A DNA stretch of 64,000 nt from CAWFQB01 sp965277875 (GTDB taxonomy: Bacteria > Armatimonadota > Chthonomonadetes > Chthonomonadales > Chthonomonadaceae), in assembly GCA_965277875.1 (NCBI GenBank), contig CBDIDV010000002.1, forward strand, positions 1,488,001 through 1,552,000. Reading direction: 5' to 3'. The notes beneath the pieces were generated by a model. The model was not told where the DNA came from and made no database searches. It was given only the letters and a program-made list of their open reading frames with translations. Of this stretch, positions 17,268 through 25,827 are shown piece after piece. Positions within the stretch are counted from its first letter, which is position 1; each line of letters starts with the position of its first letter. Made by a program: the position numbers and the translations under genes.

Positions 17268-20000
17268 ATGAAGTCAACCTCTGTTCGCGCTCGTATTTTC
17301 GCCTGCCTGCTGTTTTATTCCTTTGCTATTTTGTTCGTCATCCCGGCCACGGCGCAGGAGCGTCCGGGCGAACTGCTGCGTAACGGCGCGTTCGAGGGCG
17401 GCGGCGGGCCGGACGGACGCGGCGGCGGCGTTCCCGAATGGGAACCGTTCGGCGCGGGCTACGACATTGACCGCCAAGCCCATCACGGCGGCGACCAGTC
17501 CATTCGCGTAGACAGCCTGAATGCCAACAAATCGCGCGGCGCGCAGATAAAGATCATTCTGAATCAAACTCGCGCCACGCCGGTCGTTATTTCCGGGTGG
17601 AGCAAGGCGGATCAGGCCGAAGGCGCGAAGCCCGCCGATTACGCGCTGTATATAGACGCCGAGTACACGGACGGGTCGCCGCTATGGGGGCAAGTCGCCC
17701 CGTTTCGGCCTGGAACGCACGACTGGCAGCGGCGGCAGATCACGCTTCTGCCCGCCAGGCCGCTCAAATATATTACCGTTATCGCCCTGTTTCGCAATCA
17801 TACCGGCACGGCCTGGTTCGACGACTTTGCCGCCCACGCTCTGGAAGGCAGCCGTAACTTCGACGGTCAGCCGCTCGCCTTTCCCCTTGTGCCTGTCGCT
17901 CCCGGCCCGCGCCTGCACGTCGGCAATGGCGGCGGACTGGCCCTCGACGCCGATCTCAAAGGCGGCATCACTACGGTCAGTCTTGATAAGCGGAGCGTCA
18001 GTCTGCTTCCGGGCGGCTTCTATTTGCGCGATGTGGAGCGCGACGGGCCGCTTGTCGCCGTGCGGGGCGTCACAAGTCCGCGCAAGGGCGTGTCCGGTGT
18101 CAATATCGGCGAAAACGTGCCGGATTTGCACGTCACCTTCAACGCCCGCCTGGAAGCGCGGGGCGATACCATCACGTTAGACGGCGAGATCACCGACCTG
18201 ACCAAAACGGATCGCGCCGTTTCGGTCTATTTTGCCCTGCCCGTGGACGCGCTCGGCTGGCAGTGGGGCCATGACATCCGCCACGCGCAGACCATAGAGG
18301 CCAATCAGGAGTACACGCATCAAACGCGCATCAACGCGGGCGCAACGGGCGGATTGTCGCTGTATCCGTATGGCAGCGTGGCGAACGCGCAGGGCGGGGT
18401 GGGCATCGCCAGTCAGATGGACTGGCCCAGCGTGTACCGCATCTTCTACAACGCCCCGACCCGGCAGTTCGTGATCGGCTGGGATTTCGCCCTGACCCGC
18501 AAAACCGCCGCCTGGCCCTCCTACAACGCCCGTTTTCGCTGTACCCTGTTCGCCCTGCCTGCCGGCCCGCCCGAATCGAGTTTTCGGCAGGCCACGCGCC
18601 GCTTCTACGCCCTCAACGCCCGCGCTTTTGCCCGCCGCGCCAAGCCGGATGGCATCTGGCTTCCCTTCACCGACCCGGCCAAGATCGAAAATCAACAGGA
18701 TTTCGGGTTCGCCTACCACGAGGGCGACAACAGCCTCCACTCCGACGATGCCCTGAATATCCTGAGTTTCCGCTACTCGGAACCCATGACATATTGGCTG
18801 CCCATGCCCCCTGCCCTTCCCCGCACGTATGAAAACGCCCTGGCGCTCATCAAGCAAGAGGCAGAGAAGGGAGCAGGGAACAAGGAACAGGGAACAGGCC
18901 AACACAGTGAGAGCGCGGTCGCGGATCGAAAATCGAAAATCGAAAATGCCCAGTCCGTTTTGAACAGCGGGTCGCAGGATGCAAGCGGTCGCTTCAACCT
19001 GGAATTTCGCGATACGCCGTGGGCGAATGGCGCGGTCTTTGTTGTCAACCCCAATCCCGAACTTCCCGCCACACCCGATCAGCCGACAAAAGCCTCCCTC
19101 ACCTATACCATAGGCAGGGGCATCAAAACGTATGACGATCCTGTCAAGAATAAAAGCGGTCAGCAGGACGGCGAGTATCTGGACTCACTGGAAAGCTGGG
19201 CCGATGTGGGCGATTATCGCCCGGCCAGCATACAAGCGTGTCCCTACCCCATCCCTTTCGACCTGAACGACCGTCTCCCGTTTGTGCCTGAGTGGTACTC
19301 CACGCATACGTTCGCCCGTTTCGTGTCGCAGGATCTGCATAACCGGGGTAAACTGCTGATGGCGAACACGGTTCCCGTCCGCTTTTCCATTTTCGCGCCC
19401 CTGCTGGACGTGATGGGCATCGAGGTCAACTGGCTTGCGCCGGACGGAACCTGGCAACCCGACAGCGACGAGACGTTCAACTTTCGCCGCACCCTGAGCG
19501 CGCAAAAGCCGTACCTGCTGCTGATGAACACGGACTACGACAAACTTACGCCCGCCCTTGTGGAAAAGTATTTCCAGCGCAGCCTGTTCTACGGCGTGTT
19601 TCCGAGCATGTTCAGCGCCAATGCCGCCGACCATCCGTATTGGGAAACGCCCGCCTGGTACAATCGTGACCGCGCCCTATTCAAGAAGTACATTCCCGTC
19701 ATCAAGCGACTGTCCGCTGCGGGTTGGGAACTGCTGCCGTATGCCCGCGCGTCCGGCCCGAATGTCTATGTGGAGCGATACGGTGCGCGATTGTTCACCC
19801 TGATCAACGACGGCAAGCAGCCCCGCGATGTGACCCTGACCGTTGACCTGCGCGCCCTCAACGCAACCGACAGCGCATTTCACGCCGTCAATCTGCTCAC
19901 TAATGCCGCGCTGCCCACAAAGCGCGTCGGTTCCGACCTTGTAATTACCTGCCACCTTGACCCGGAAGAAGCGGCGGCAATCGAATTGAAAACGAATTGA
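17268..20000 (+). CDS. Large secreted carbohydrate-binding protein, possible glycoside hydrolase
   Basis: A 910-residue exported protein. The signal peptide ends near ATAQE (residue 30). Residues about 33-200 form a CBM4/9-like jelly roll (GELLRNGAFEGG, GVPEWEPFGAGYDI, GDQSIRVDSLN, TPVVISGWSKAD, WFDDFAAH). The central part is beta-rich. The C-terminal 300 residues (DGEYLDSLESWADVGDYR, FVPEWYSTHTFARF, RGKLLMANTVP, ALFKKYIPVIKRL) look like the barrel of an alpha-amylase/GH-like enzyme with a final beta domain, but I cannot name catalytic residues. A low-complexity stretch encoded by 18856-18950 interrupts the sequence near residues 530-560. I infer degradation or binding of an extracellular glycan. 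Confidence 0.7.
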   Translation: MKSTSVRARIFACLLFYSFAILFVIPATAQERPGELLRNGAFEGGGGPDGRGGGVPEWEPFGAGYDIDRQAHHGGDQSIRVDSLNANKSRGAQIKIILNQTRATPVVISGWSKADQAEGAKPADYALYIDAEYTDGSPLWGQVAPFRPGTHDWQRRQITLLPARPLKYITVIALFRNHTGTAWFDDFAAHALEGSRNFDGQPLAFPLVPVAPGPRLHVGNGGGLALDADLKGGITTVSLDKRSVSLLPGGFYLRDVERDGPLVAVRGVTSPRKGVSGVNIGENVPDLHVTFNARLEARGDTITLDGEITDLTKTDRAVSVYFALPVDALGWQWGHDIRHAQTIEANQEYTHQTRINAGATGGLSLYPYGSVANAQGGVGIASQMDWPSVYRIFYNAPTRQFVIGWDFALTRKTAAWPSYNARFRCTLFALPAGPPESSFRQATRRFYALNARAFARRAKPDGIWLPFTDPAKIENQQDFGFAYHEGDNSLHSDDALNILSFRYSEPMTYWLPMPPALPRTYENALALIKQEAEKGAGNKEQGTGQHSESAVADRKSKIENAQSVLNSGSQDASGRFNLEFRDTPWANGAVFVVNPNPELPATPDQPTKASLTYTIGRGIKTYDDPVKNKSGQQDGEYLDSLESWADVGDYRPASIQACPYPIPFDLNDRLPFVPEWYSTHTFARFVSQDLHNRGKLLMANTVPVRFSIFAPLLDVMGIEVNWLAPDGTWQPDSDETFNFRRTLSAQKPYLLLMNTDYDKLTPALVEKYFQRSLFYGVFPSMFSANAADHPYWETPAWYNRDRALFKKYIPVIKRLSAAGWELLPYARASGPNVYVERYGARLFTLINDGKQPRDVTLTVDLRALNATDSAFHAVNLLTNAALPTKRVGSDLVITCHLDPEEAAAIELKTN

Positions 20001-20014
20001 AGAATGTCGCTTTT

Positions 20015-20160
20015 GTCTTGAACTGTGATTTTTGGGATTGAAATGATGTCTATGATTGGCGGTCGTAAATTTCGACTCGCTGGTGTGTGAAAACAGGCTG
20101 TGACCGTGAGCGCATCCAATCCTGTTCATCATTTCAATCCCAAAAATCACAGTTCAAGAC
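20015..20160. repeat. Perfect 34-bp inverted repeat enclosing 78 bp
   Basis: The left arm (20015-20048, starting GTCTTGAACTGTGATTTT) and right arm (20127-20160) are exact reverse complements over 34 bases. A smaller AACAGG/CCTGTT pair lies inside next to the right arm. The A+T-rich arms differ from the surrounding composition. The element sits between the carbohydrate-binding gene and the C39 peptidase gene, ending 20 bp before the peptidase ATG. It looks like a non-autonomous mobile or palindromic repeat and could also stop read-through. Confidence 0.85.
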
Positions 20161-20180
20161 GACCCAAAAGGAACGCCCTA

Positions 20181-21389
20181 ATGCGCGAAACACTGATTTT
20201 GCCTGCTCTGCTTGCTTTAGCCCTGAGCGTCAATCCTGCCGCCCAACATGATACGCATTATGAAGCGAACGAAAAGACGCGGGCGTTTAGCGCCCACCAT
20301 CAAGGAGAAGCCGTGAACCAACAGTTGGGGGCAGCAGCGCGCGAACGACGGGGCCGCGCATTCTACGGCTTTAGCGATCCAGCAAAATGGGAACGTAGTA
20401 GTCCCCTCGGCGCGGACACGCCCGCTGGCGTTACAAGTCTGACCTCACCGCTTTTTCCTGTTGACGTACCCGCCAACGAGATCATCGTGTCGTGGAACGC
20501 TGATGCTCCGGCAGGCACGGGCATCGTCGTCGAAGCCCGCGCCGTCTGCGGCGAGCAGACGACAAAGTTTTATACTCTGGGCCTGTGGTCGAAAGACGGC
20601 GGCACGTATCCGCGCGCAAGCGTCAACGGGCAGCGGGACGCGGACGGCGACGTTCGTACCGATACCCTGGCTCTGAATAAGCCGGCCACGGCCCTGCAAA
20701 TTCGCGTCACGCTTCAGGGCAAGGCGGATGGGACACAGCCAATCCTCAAGTTCGTGGGCGTTTCCATTGCGGACACGCATAGTGTGCAGACTCCACTTGA
20801 AGCCAATCATGCCGTGTGGGGCAAAGAGATCGTGGTTCCGCCCAAAACGCAGTTAGGCTATCCGGGAGGCAGCGGGTGGTGCAGTCCGACCAGCACAAGC
20901 ATGACGCTCGCCTTCTGGGCTAAATCTCTGCACCGTCCCGAACTCGATGTACCGGTTCCCGACACCGCCCACGCCATCTTCGACAGGGTTTATAACGGAA
21001 CCGGCAACTGGCCGTTCAACACGGCCTATGCGGGCGCGTTTCCCGGCATTCGCGCCTACGTCACGCGCCTGTCCGACATCCGCGAACTGGAAGACTGGGT
21101 CGCGATTGGCATTCCCCCCGTCGTCAGCGTTTCTTACGACCTGCTCAAAGGCAAGGCGCAGGACAATGATCCGGGACATCTCATGGTCTGTGACGGGTTT
21201 ACGAAAGACGGCGACATCGTCCTGAACGATCCCGCGCACCACCCCGAAAAAGGCGAGGCGTGCAGGCGCGTGTTCTCCCGCGCCAACTTCCTGCGCGGCT
21301 GGGGCCGTTCCAAATATCTTGTCTATCTCATCTATCCCGAAGGCGCAAAACTGCCCACGGACACCTACGGCCACTGGAATGCCCAATAG
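20181..21389 (+). CDS. Secreted C39-family (papain-like) peptidase
   Basis: About 402 residues from an ATG with AAGGA 9 bases upstream; an earlier in-frame start would lie inside the inverted repeat. A signal peptide covers residues 1-21 (LPALLALALSVNPAAQ). A beta-sandwich region at about 60-200 precedes the Peptidase_C39_2 domain. Its catalytic Cys234 is in GGSGWCSPTS, His333 in GHLMVCDGF and the third residue Asn349/Asp350 in VLNDPA, with AYAGAFPGIRAYV between. Such enzymes cut Gly-Gly-type leader peptides or serve as extracellular proteases; the absence of an ABC transporter domain and the presence of a signal peptide favour the latter. Confidence 0.85.
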   Translation: MRETLILPALLALALSVNPAAQHDTHYEANEKTRAFSAHHQGEAVNQQLGAAARERRGRAFYGFSDPAKWERSSPLGADTPAGVTSLTSPLFPVDVPANEIIVSWNADAPAGTGIVVEARAVCGEQTTKFYTLGLWSKDGGTYPRASVNGQRDADGDVRTDTLALNKPATALQIRVTLQGKADGTQPILKFVGVSIADTHSVQTPLEANHAVWGKEIVVPPKTQLGYPGGSGWCSPTSTSMTLAFWAKSLHRPELDVPVPDTAHAIFDRVYNGTGNWPFNTAYAGAFPGIRAYVTRLSDIRELEDWVAIGIPPVVSVSYDLLKGKAQDNDPGHLMVCDGFTKDGDIVLNDPAHHPEKGEACRRVFSRANFLRGWGRSKYLVYLIYPEGAKLPTDTYGHWNAQ

Positions 21390-21461
21390 AGACATCCTCT
21401 TGTGCCTGACATTGCATCGCGGGACTGCACGGTAAACAGTACAACGGAAAGGCAGCGCGGC

Positions 21462-22091
21462 ATGAAAACCGACTTTCAGGACATTCTCGCGTCACCTGCC
21501 GACACGTATGAGGAAGGTCTGCGCTTCTTTCGGGGAGAGGGCATGAGCAATCAGACTCTGAGGCGACTGGTCGCTGACCTGGACACGCACAGGATTGATT
21601 ACAGTGTCATCGGGGCGGTCGCGCTCAATCAGCACGGTTATCGCCGCTTCACCGAAGACATTGACCTGCTAATGACGCCGGAGGGACTGGAGCGTTTTCG
21701 CGTAGAATTGGTGGGGCGAGGCTATCGTCCCGGCTTTGCGGGAGCCACACGCAAGTTCCGGGACACGGAGCAGAACGTCCCTATCAAGGTAATCACGAGC
21801 GGCGAATACCCCGGCGACGGCAAGCCCAAGACCGTACAGTTCCACGATCCTGCCGAGCATTGCATCGTGATTGACGGCATCAAGACCGTAACTTTGCCAA
21901 AGCTGATCGAACTCAAACTGGCGTCCGGCATGAGCGGGCTGGCGCGTTTGAAAGACCTGGCCGACGTGCAGGAACTGATACGCGTCAAGCGGCTTGGCGC
22001 AAAACTCGCCGATCAACTCGACGCGTCCGTCCGGGAGAAGTATCTTGAACTACACAACGACGTACAGCAGGCCTGCGACGCCGAAAGCTAA
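21462..22091 (+). CDS. Nucleotidyltransferase-fold protein (AbiEii/DUF6036-like)
   Basis: About 209 residues starting at MKTDFQ with GGAAAGG upstream; an upstream in-frame start exists but has no such site. The fold is that of minimal nucleotidyltransferases: IDYSVIGAVALNQHGYRRFTEDIDLLM has the conserved Gly and the metal-binding Asp-x-Asp (EDIDLL) near residue 70. VTLPKLIELKLASGM and LKDLADVQELI are the conserved helical part of the AbiEii/DUF6036 group. These proteins transfer a nucleotide to protein or RNA targets and are often toxins, but no antitoxin gene is adjacent. It ends 18 bp from the convergent nucleoside phosphorylase gene. Confidence 0.8.
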   Translation: MKTDFQDILASPADTYEEGLRFFRGEGMSNQTLRRLVADLDTHRIDYSVIGAVALNQHGYRRFTEDIDLLMTPEGLERFRVELVGRGYRPGFAGATRKFRDTEQNVPIKVITSGEYPGDGKPKTVQFHDPAEHCIVIDGIKTVTLPKLIELKLASGMSGLARLKDLADVQELIRVKRLGAKLADQLDASVREKYLELHNDVQQACDAES

Positions 22092-22109
22092 CTCACTTTG
22101 CAGTACGCT

Positions 22110-23432
22110 TTAAGCGATCACTTCCAGCACAAGGGAAGCGGACACATCAGGCGGCGTTTCGCTGTATGTATAAGCTGAGTTCAGGATTTCAGCCCATTCC
22201 TGCACACGCGCTGCATCTTTTTGCGCTGTGTGCAATGTTGCGAGCGACATGCCCGCCTGCACAGCATCCCCGGTTTTCACTTCAAGCTCAACGCCGACGG
22301 CCAGATCAATGGCATCGGTTTTCGTTTGCCGCCCCGCCCCCATCTGCACGGACAGCCTGCCTACGGTCTCGGCATCCAGCCCTGTAATGAAGCCTTTGTG
22401 CCGCGCCATCACCTCGTAATGGACTGGCGCGACCGGCAGTGAGTCTAAAATCTTGTCGCACGTTGACGGCCCGCCCTGCGCGTGAATGATCTCGGCGAAC
22501 TTGGCAGCGCCTCGCCCCGACACAAGCAACTCCTCTGCCCGTTCGCGTCCTTCCACTTCCGATTGGGCTTTGCCGACCGCCAGCAGGCCATGCGCGGCCA
22601 GTTCCACGCACAGACTGCGGAAGCGTGGTTCGGTATCAGGGTCGTTTTGCAGCGTTCGGACGGCCTCGCGCACTTCTAGAGCGTTGCCCACCATACGGCC
22701 CAGCGGCTCTTCCATGCCCGTCAGCAGGGCATACGTCGGTACGCCCGACGCATTGCCGATGCGTACCAGTTCCCGCGCCAGTGTCCGGGCCTGTTCGCGC
22801 GTCTTCATAAACGCCCCGCTTCCGACTTTCACATCAAGCACGATGCGCTCGCCGCCCGACGCCAGTTTTTTGCTCATGATGCTGCCGGCGATCAGCGGAA
22901 CGCTTTCCACGGTCGAGGTTACATCACGCAGGGCGTACAGCGCTTTATCGGCGGGCGCAAGCGTCGCCGACTGCCCGATCAGGGCCGCGCCCACCCGCAG
23001 CACCTGCGCCTTCGCCCGGGCAATGGTCAGGTCGGAGCGAAAACCTTTGATGCTGTCCAGCTTGTCAATCGTGCCGCCCGAAAACCCCAGGCCGCGCCCG
23101 CTCATCTTCAGCATTGGCACACCCGCAGCCGCCAATATCGGCACGACGACAAGTGTGGTTTTGTCGCCCACGCCGCCCGTGCTGTGCTTGTCCAGAGCGG
23201 GGCCGTTCCTTAGATCGCTCAAGTTTACCCGCTCGCCAGAATCGCGCATGGCAAGGGTCATAGCAAGCGTTTCCTCCCCACTCATGCCGCGCAAAAACAC
23301 AGCCATCAGCCACGCGCTGACCTGATAATCCGGCAGCGTCCCATTCGTCACGCCCTCCACAACGAACCGGATTTCCGCCTCGTCCAGCGCGCCGCCGTCC
23401 CGCTTTTTGGATATGATCTCTATAATGTTCAT
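22110..23432 (-). CDS. Pyrimidine-nucleoside (thymidine) phosphorylase
   Basis: A 440-residue enzyme, the usual family length when started at MNIIEIISKK. The frame stays open upstream, but that part has no family resemblance. It splits thymidine, uridine or deoxyuridine with phosphate to base plus (deoxy)ribose 1-phosphate in nucleoside salvage. Evidence: LDKHSTGGVGDKTTL (phosphate binding, about residue 80), the family signature SGRGLGFSGGTIDKLDSI near residue 110, VTSTVESVPLIAGSIMSKKLA, VLDVKVGSGAFMK, and the C-terminal GAGRQTKTDAID region. No strong ribosome-binding site is visible. deoA and pdp cannot be told apart by eye. Confidence 0.94.
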   Translation of the reverse strand: MNIIEIISKKRDGGALDEAEIRFVVEGVTNGTLPDYQVSAWLMAVFLRGMSGEETLAMTLAMRDSGERVNLSDLRNGPALDKHSTGGVGDKTTLVVVPILAAAGVPMLKMSGRGLGFSGGTIDKLDSIKGFRSDLTIARAKAQVLRVGAALIGQSATLAPADKALYALRDVTSTVESVPLIAGSIMSKKLASGGERIVLDVKVGSGAFMKTREQARTLARELVRIGNASGVPTYALLTGMEEPLGRMVGNALEVREAVRTLQNDPDTEPRFRSLCVELAAHGLLAVGKAQSEVEGRERAEELLVSGRGAAKFAEIIHAQGGPSTCDKILDSLPVAPVHYEVMARHKGFITGLDAETVGRLSVQMGAGRQTKTDAIDLAVGVELEVKTGDAVQAGMSLATLHTAQKDAARVQEWAEILNSAYTYSETPPDVSASLVLEVIA

Positions 23433-23451
23433 CTTGATGTTCAAGAGCGCC

Positions 23452-23730
23452 TTAGACCATCCGCGTAAAAATTTCGAGAGCGCAGTTTGTTGCGATAACA
23501 AAGGATCGCCCAGTCTGAGAAGAGCCAAAAGCCCGCAGTTCGCACGCGCCGCTATCGCCCACGACGACGGCATTAGTTCGTGTTTCACACTCGTCCGTGT
23601 CGGGTGCAGTCAGCAGAATGCTGCGCGTCGGCCACGCCTGCGCTTCTTCCTCCAGAAACCAACCGTCTTCCGTAGTATGCGTCAAACCGCCGCCAAACAG
23701 CCCTGCCTCATGCTGTTGCCTGTGACTCAT
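23452..23730 (-). CDS. Small hypothetical protein between two metabolic genes
   Basis: A 92-residue frame with a good Shine-Dalgarno (AGGACG, 5 nt before the ATG), 9 bp after the stop of the epimerase gene and 19 bp before the phosphorylase start, all on one strand. The spacing fits a three-gene operon. The sequence (HTTEDGWFLEEEAQAWPTRS, NAVVVGDSGACELRAF) is unremarkable, acidic and soluble, with no motif I recognise. Confidence 0.55.
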   Translation of the reverse strand: MSHRQQHEAGLFGGGLTHTTEDGWFLEEEAQAWPTRSILLTAPDTDECETRTNAVVVGDSGACELRAFGSSQTGRSFVIATNCALEIFTRMV

Positions 23731-23739
23731 ATCTTCGTC

Positions 23740-24675
23740 CTATAGCTTTGTCTGGAAGTAGGCGATGGTGCGTTTAAGGCCTTCTTCCAGGCTGACTTTG
23801 GGTTCCCAGCCGAGCAGGGCTTTGGCTTTGGTGATGTCGGGGCGGCGCTGTTTGGGGTCGTCGGCGGTCTTTAGTTCCTCGTACACGATCTCGCTCTTAC
23901 TGCCCGTAAGCGCCTTGATCTCCTGCGCGAACTCCAGCATCGTGCGCTCGGTCGGGTTGCCGATGTTGATTGGCCCGCTTTGCTCGGATGTTACTAATCG
24001 CCAGAAGCCGTCTATCAGGTCGCCCACATAACAGAAACTGCGCGTCTGCGTGCCGGTTCCATAGACTGTAATCGGCTCGCCGCGCAATGCCTGCCCGATG
24101 AAATTGGGGACGACGCGCCCGTCGCTCAGTCTCATCCTTTCTCCAAAGGTGTTAAAAATTCTGACTATTTTGGTGTCCACGCCGTAGTGGCGGCGGTACG
24201 TCATGGTCATGGCCTCGCCGTAACGCTTGCTTTCGTCGTACACGCCGCGCACACCGATAGGGTTCACGTTGCCCCAGTATTCTTCCGGCTGCGGGTGAAC
24301 GAGCGGATCGCCGTACACTTCCGAGGTGGACGAGAAGAAGAACCGCGCGCCCTTTTCCATTGCCAGGTCCAGGGCGCGTTCCGTACCCCACGCGTTTACC
24401 TTCATGATCTCTTTGGGCCGCGTGGGAAAGTCAATCGGGCTTGCGGGCGAGGCCAGATGAAACACATAGCCGAGCATACCGTCTACGTGGATCGGCTCAA
24501 TTACATCGTGATCCACATACGTGAAATGCGGGTTATCGCTCAGGTGGGCCAGATTGTCGCGGCTGCCCGTCACCAGGTTATCCATTGCGATTACGTCCAG
24601 CCCCTCGGCAAGCAGGCGGTCGCATAAATGAGAGCCAAGAAACCCCGCCCCTCCCGTCACCAGTGCGCGTGTCAT
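23740..24675 (-). CDS. UDP-glucuronate decarboxylase-type NAD-dependent epimerase
   Basis: A 311-residue extended SDR closely matching UXS/dTDP-glucose dehydratase-like decarboxylases. It has NAD motif TGGAGFLGSHL at 7-17, HLASPASP at 73-80 (typical of UXS), STSEVYGDP at 116-124 and catalytic Tyr146/Lys150 in YDESKRYGEA. RIFNTFGERMRLSDGRV, then TRSFCYVGDLIDG, completes the UXS signature. It converts UDP-glucuronate to UDP-xylose with internal NAD recycling, feeding capsule or surface glycan synthesis. AAGGAAT before the ATG supports the start. It is probably first in an operon with the small gene and the phosphorylase. Confidence 0.92.
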   Translation of the reverse strand: MTRALVTGGAGFLGSHLCDRLLAEGLDVIAMDNLVTGSRDNLAHLSDNPHFTYVDHDVIEPIHVDGMLGYVFHLASPASPIDFPTRPKEIMKVNAWGTERALDLAMEKGARFFFSSTSEVYGDPLVHPQPEEYWGNVNPIGVRGVYDESKRYGEAMTMTYRRHYGVDTKIVRIFNTFGERMRLSDGRVVPNFIGQALRGEPITVYGTGTQTRSFCYVGDLIDGFWRLVTSEQSGPINIGNPTERTMLEFAQEIKALTGSKSEIVYEELKTADDPKQRRPDITKAKALLGWEPKVSLEEGLKRTIAYFQTKL

Positions 24676-24773
24676 ATTTTATTCCTTTTCTTAAATTTTT
24701 TTCGTCCGTTAGTCTTCAAAAGTTTGTTTTTATGGCGTCTGTTCTGACCGCCTGTAAGGTCGCTGCTCCCGGT

Positions 24774-24802
24774 TTGACCGCCGTGAGGGTTTGTGCTATA
24801 AT
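24774..24802 (+). promoter_or_regulatory. Sigma-70-type promoter for yebC
   Basis: TTGACC (24774-24779), 17 bp, TATAAT (24797-24802), with TGC just before the -10 giving an extended form. Transcription should begin near 24809, leaving a leader of about 140 nt before yebC in which I see no known riboswitch. Confidence 0.85.
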
Positions 24803-24950
24803 TCTACCAACAATCCAGCATTAAATCGCGGACAGTCCGTGCGCGCGGGCGATTATTTGCAATGATGTTCGGATAACGTTTGTATGATATTTAGATGTTG
24901 GCTTGCGGCGGCGGGACGTACCGCCGACCGCGCCAGGGAGATACCGTTCC

Positions 24951-25700
24951 ATGTCAGGACATTCCAAATGGCATAATATCCGCCTGCGTAAGGGTGTGCA
25001 GGACGCCAAGCGCGGCAACCTGTTTACCAAGCTCGCCAAAGAGATCATCATGGCGGCCAAAAACGGCGGCGGCAACCCCGACAACAACCTGCGCCTGCGT
25101 TTGTCTATTCAGAAGGCGCGCGAACATTCCATGCCCGCCGATAATATCAAGCGCAGCATCCAGCGGGGTACGGGCGAGGTCGAGGGCGCGATGTTCGAGG
25201 AGATCGTGTACGAGGGCTACGGGCCGGGTGGCGTGGCCGTCTTGGTCGAGGTGGCGACCGATAACAAAAACCGCACCGTTCCCAACATTCGCAGCATTTT
25301 CAGCAAAAGCGGCGGGCGCATGGGCGAGGCCGGGTCGGTCGCATACCGCTTCCGGCCCATCGGCATCATCACCATCGCCAAGACCGCCACGACCGAGGAC
25401 GCCCTGTTCAACATCGTGATCGAAGCGGGCGCGGAAGACGTGCGCTCCGACGAAGAGAACTTTGATGTCATCACGCAGCCCGAAGATTTCAATGCGGTGC
25501 GGCAGGCCATTGAAGACGCCAAAATCACCTATGCCAATGCGGAACTCACGATGGAGCCGACCGACACCGTGCAGATCGAGGGCAGCGACGCCGCGCAGAT
25601 GCTGCGCCTGATGGAGCGTCTGGAAGAGGACGATGACGTACAAAACGTACACGCCAATTTCGACATGTCCGACGAAGTTCTGGCAGCGGCAGGCCACTAG
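24951..25700 (+). CDS. yebC: YebC/PmpR-family DNA-binding regulator or translation factor
   Basis: 249 residues starting at the invariant MSGHSKWHNI (AGGGAG upstream). The family marks follow in order: KGVQDAKRGNLFTKLAKEI at 15-33, GGGNPDNNLRLRL, a MPADNIKRSIQRGTGE loop at about 64-79, YEGYGPGGVAVLVE at about 90-103, and GGRMGEAGSVAYRF. YebC proteins were first described as transcriptional regulators; recent work on the family points to relief of ribosome stalling at proline runs. The length is typical. It has its own consensus promoter and no obvious operon partner, the next gene starting 127 bp later after a small hairpin. Confidence 0.97.
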   Translation: MSGHSKWHNIRLRKGVQDAKRGNLFTKLAKEIIMAAKNGGGNPDNNLRLRLSIQKAREHSMPADNIKRSIQRGTGEVEGAMFEEIVYEGYGPGGVAVLVEVATDNKNRTVPNIRSIFSKSGGRMGEAGSVAYRFRPIGIITIAKTATTEDALFNIVIEAGAEDVRSDEENFDVITQPEDFNAVRQAIEDAKITYANAELTMEPTDTVQIEGSDAAQMLRLMERLEEDDDVQNVHANFDMSDEVLAAAGH

Positions 25701-25731
25701 CGTACAACCGCGTAAGTCTGTCAGCGGCTCA

Positions 25732-25752
25732 GGGTACAGGAAACGTACCCGT
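25732..25752. repeat. Small dispersed hairpin repeat, copy 1
   Basis: GGGTAC and GTACCC arms around AGGAAAC; in reverse complement it shares ACGGGTACGTT and the closing GTACCC with elements at 29041 and 43551. It lies after yebC and may weakly terminate it. Confidence 0.5.
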
Positions 25753-25827
25753 TTCGGAAGGCGCGGCAAGCAAAGCCCCTGCCCTCGATCTGCACGGTGT
25801 CGTACCGGGCGCAACACTACCGATATT

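Noticed and set aside
20181..21389. The C39 peptidase as a bacteriocin exporter
   Set aside because: It lacks the ABC membrane and ATPase domains and has a signal peptide, so it is a free secreted peptidase.
21462..23432. A toxin-antitoxin pair formed by the nucleotidyltransferase and its neighbour
   Set aside because: The neighbour is a convergent, full-length nucleoside phosphorylase, and the upstream gene is a secreted peptidase.
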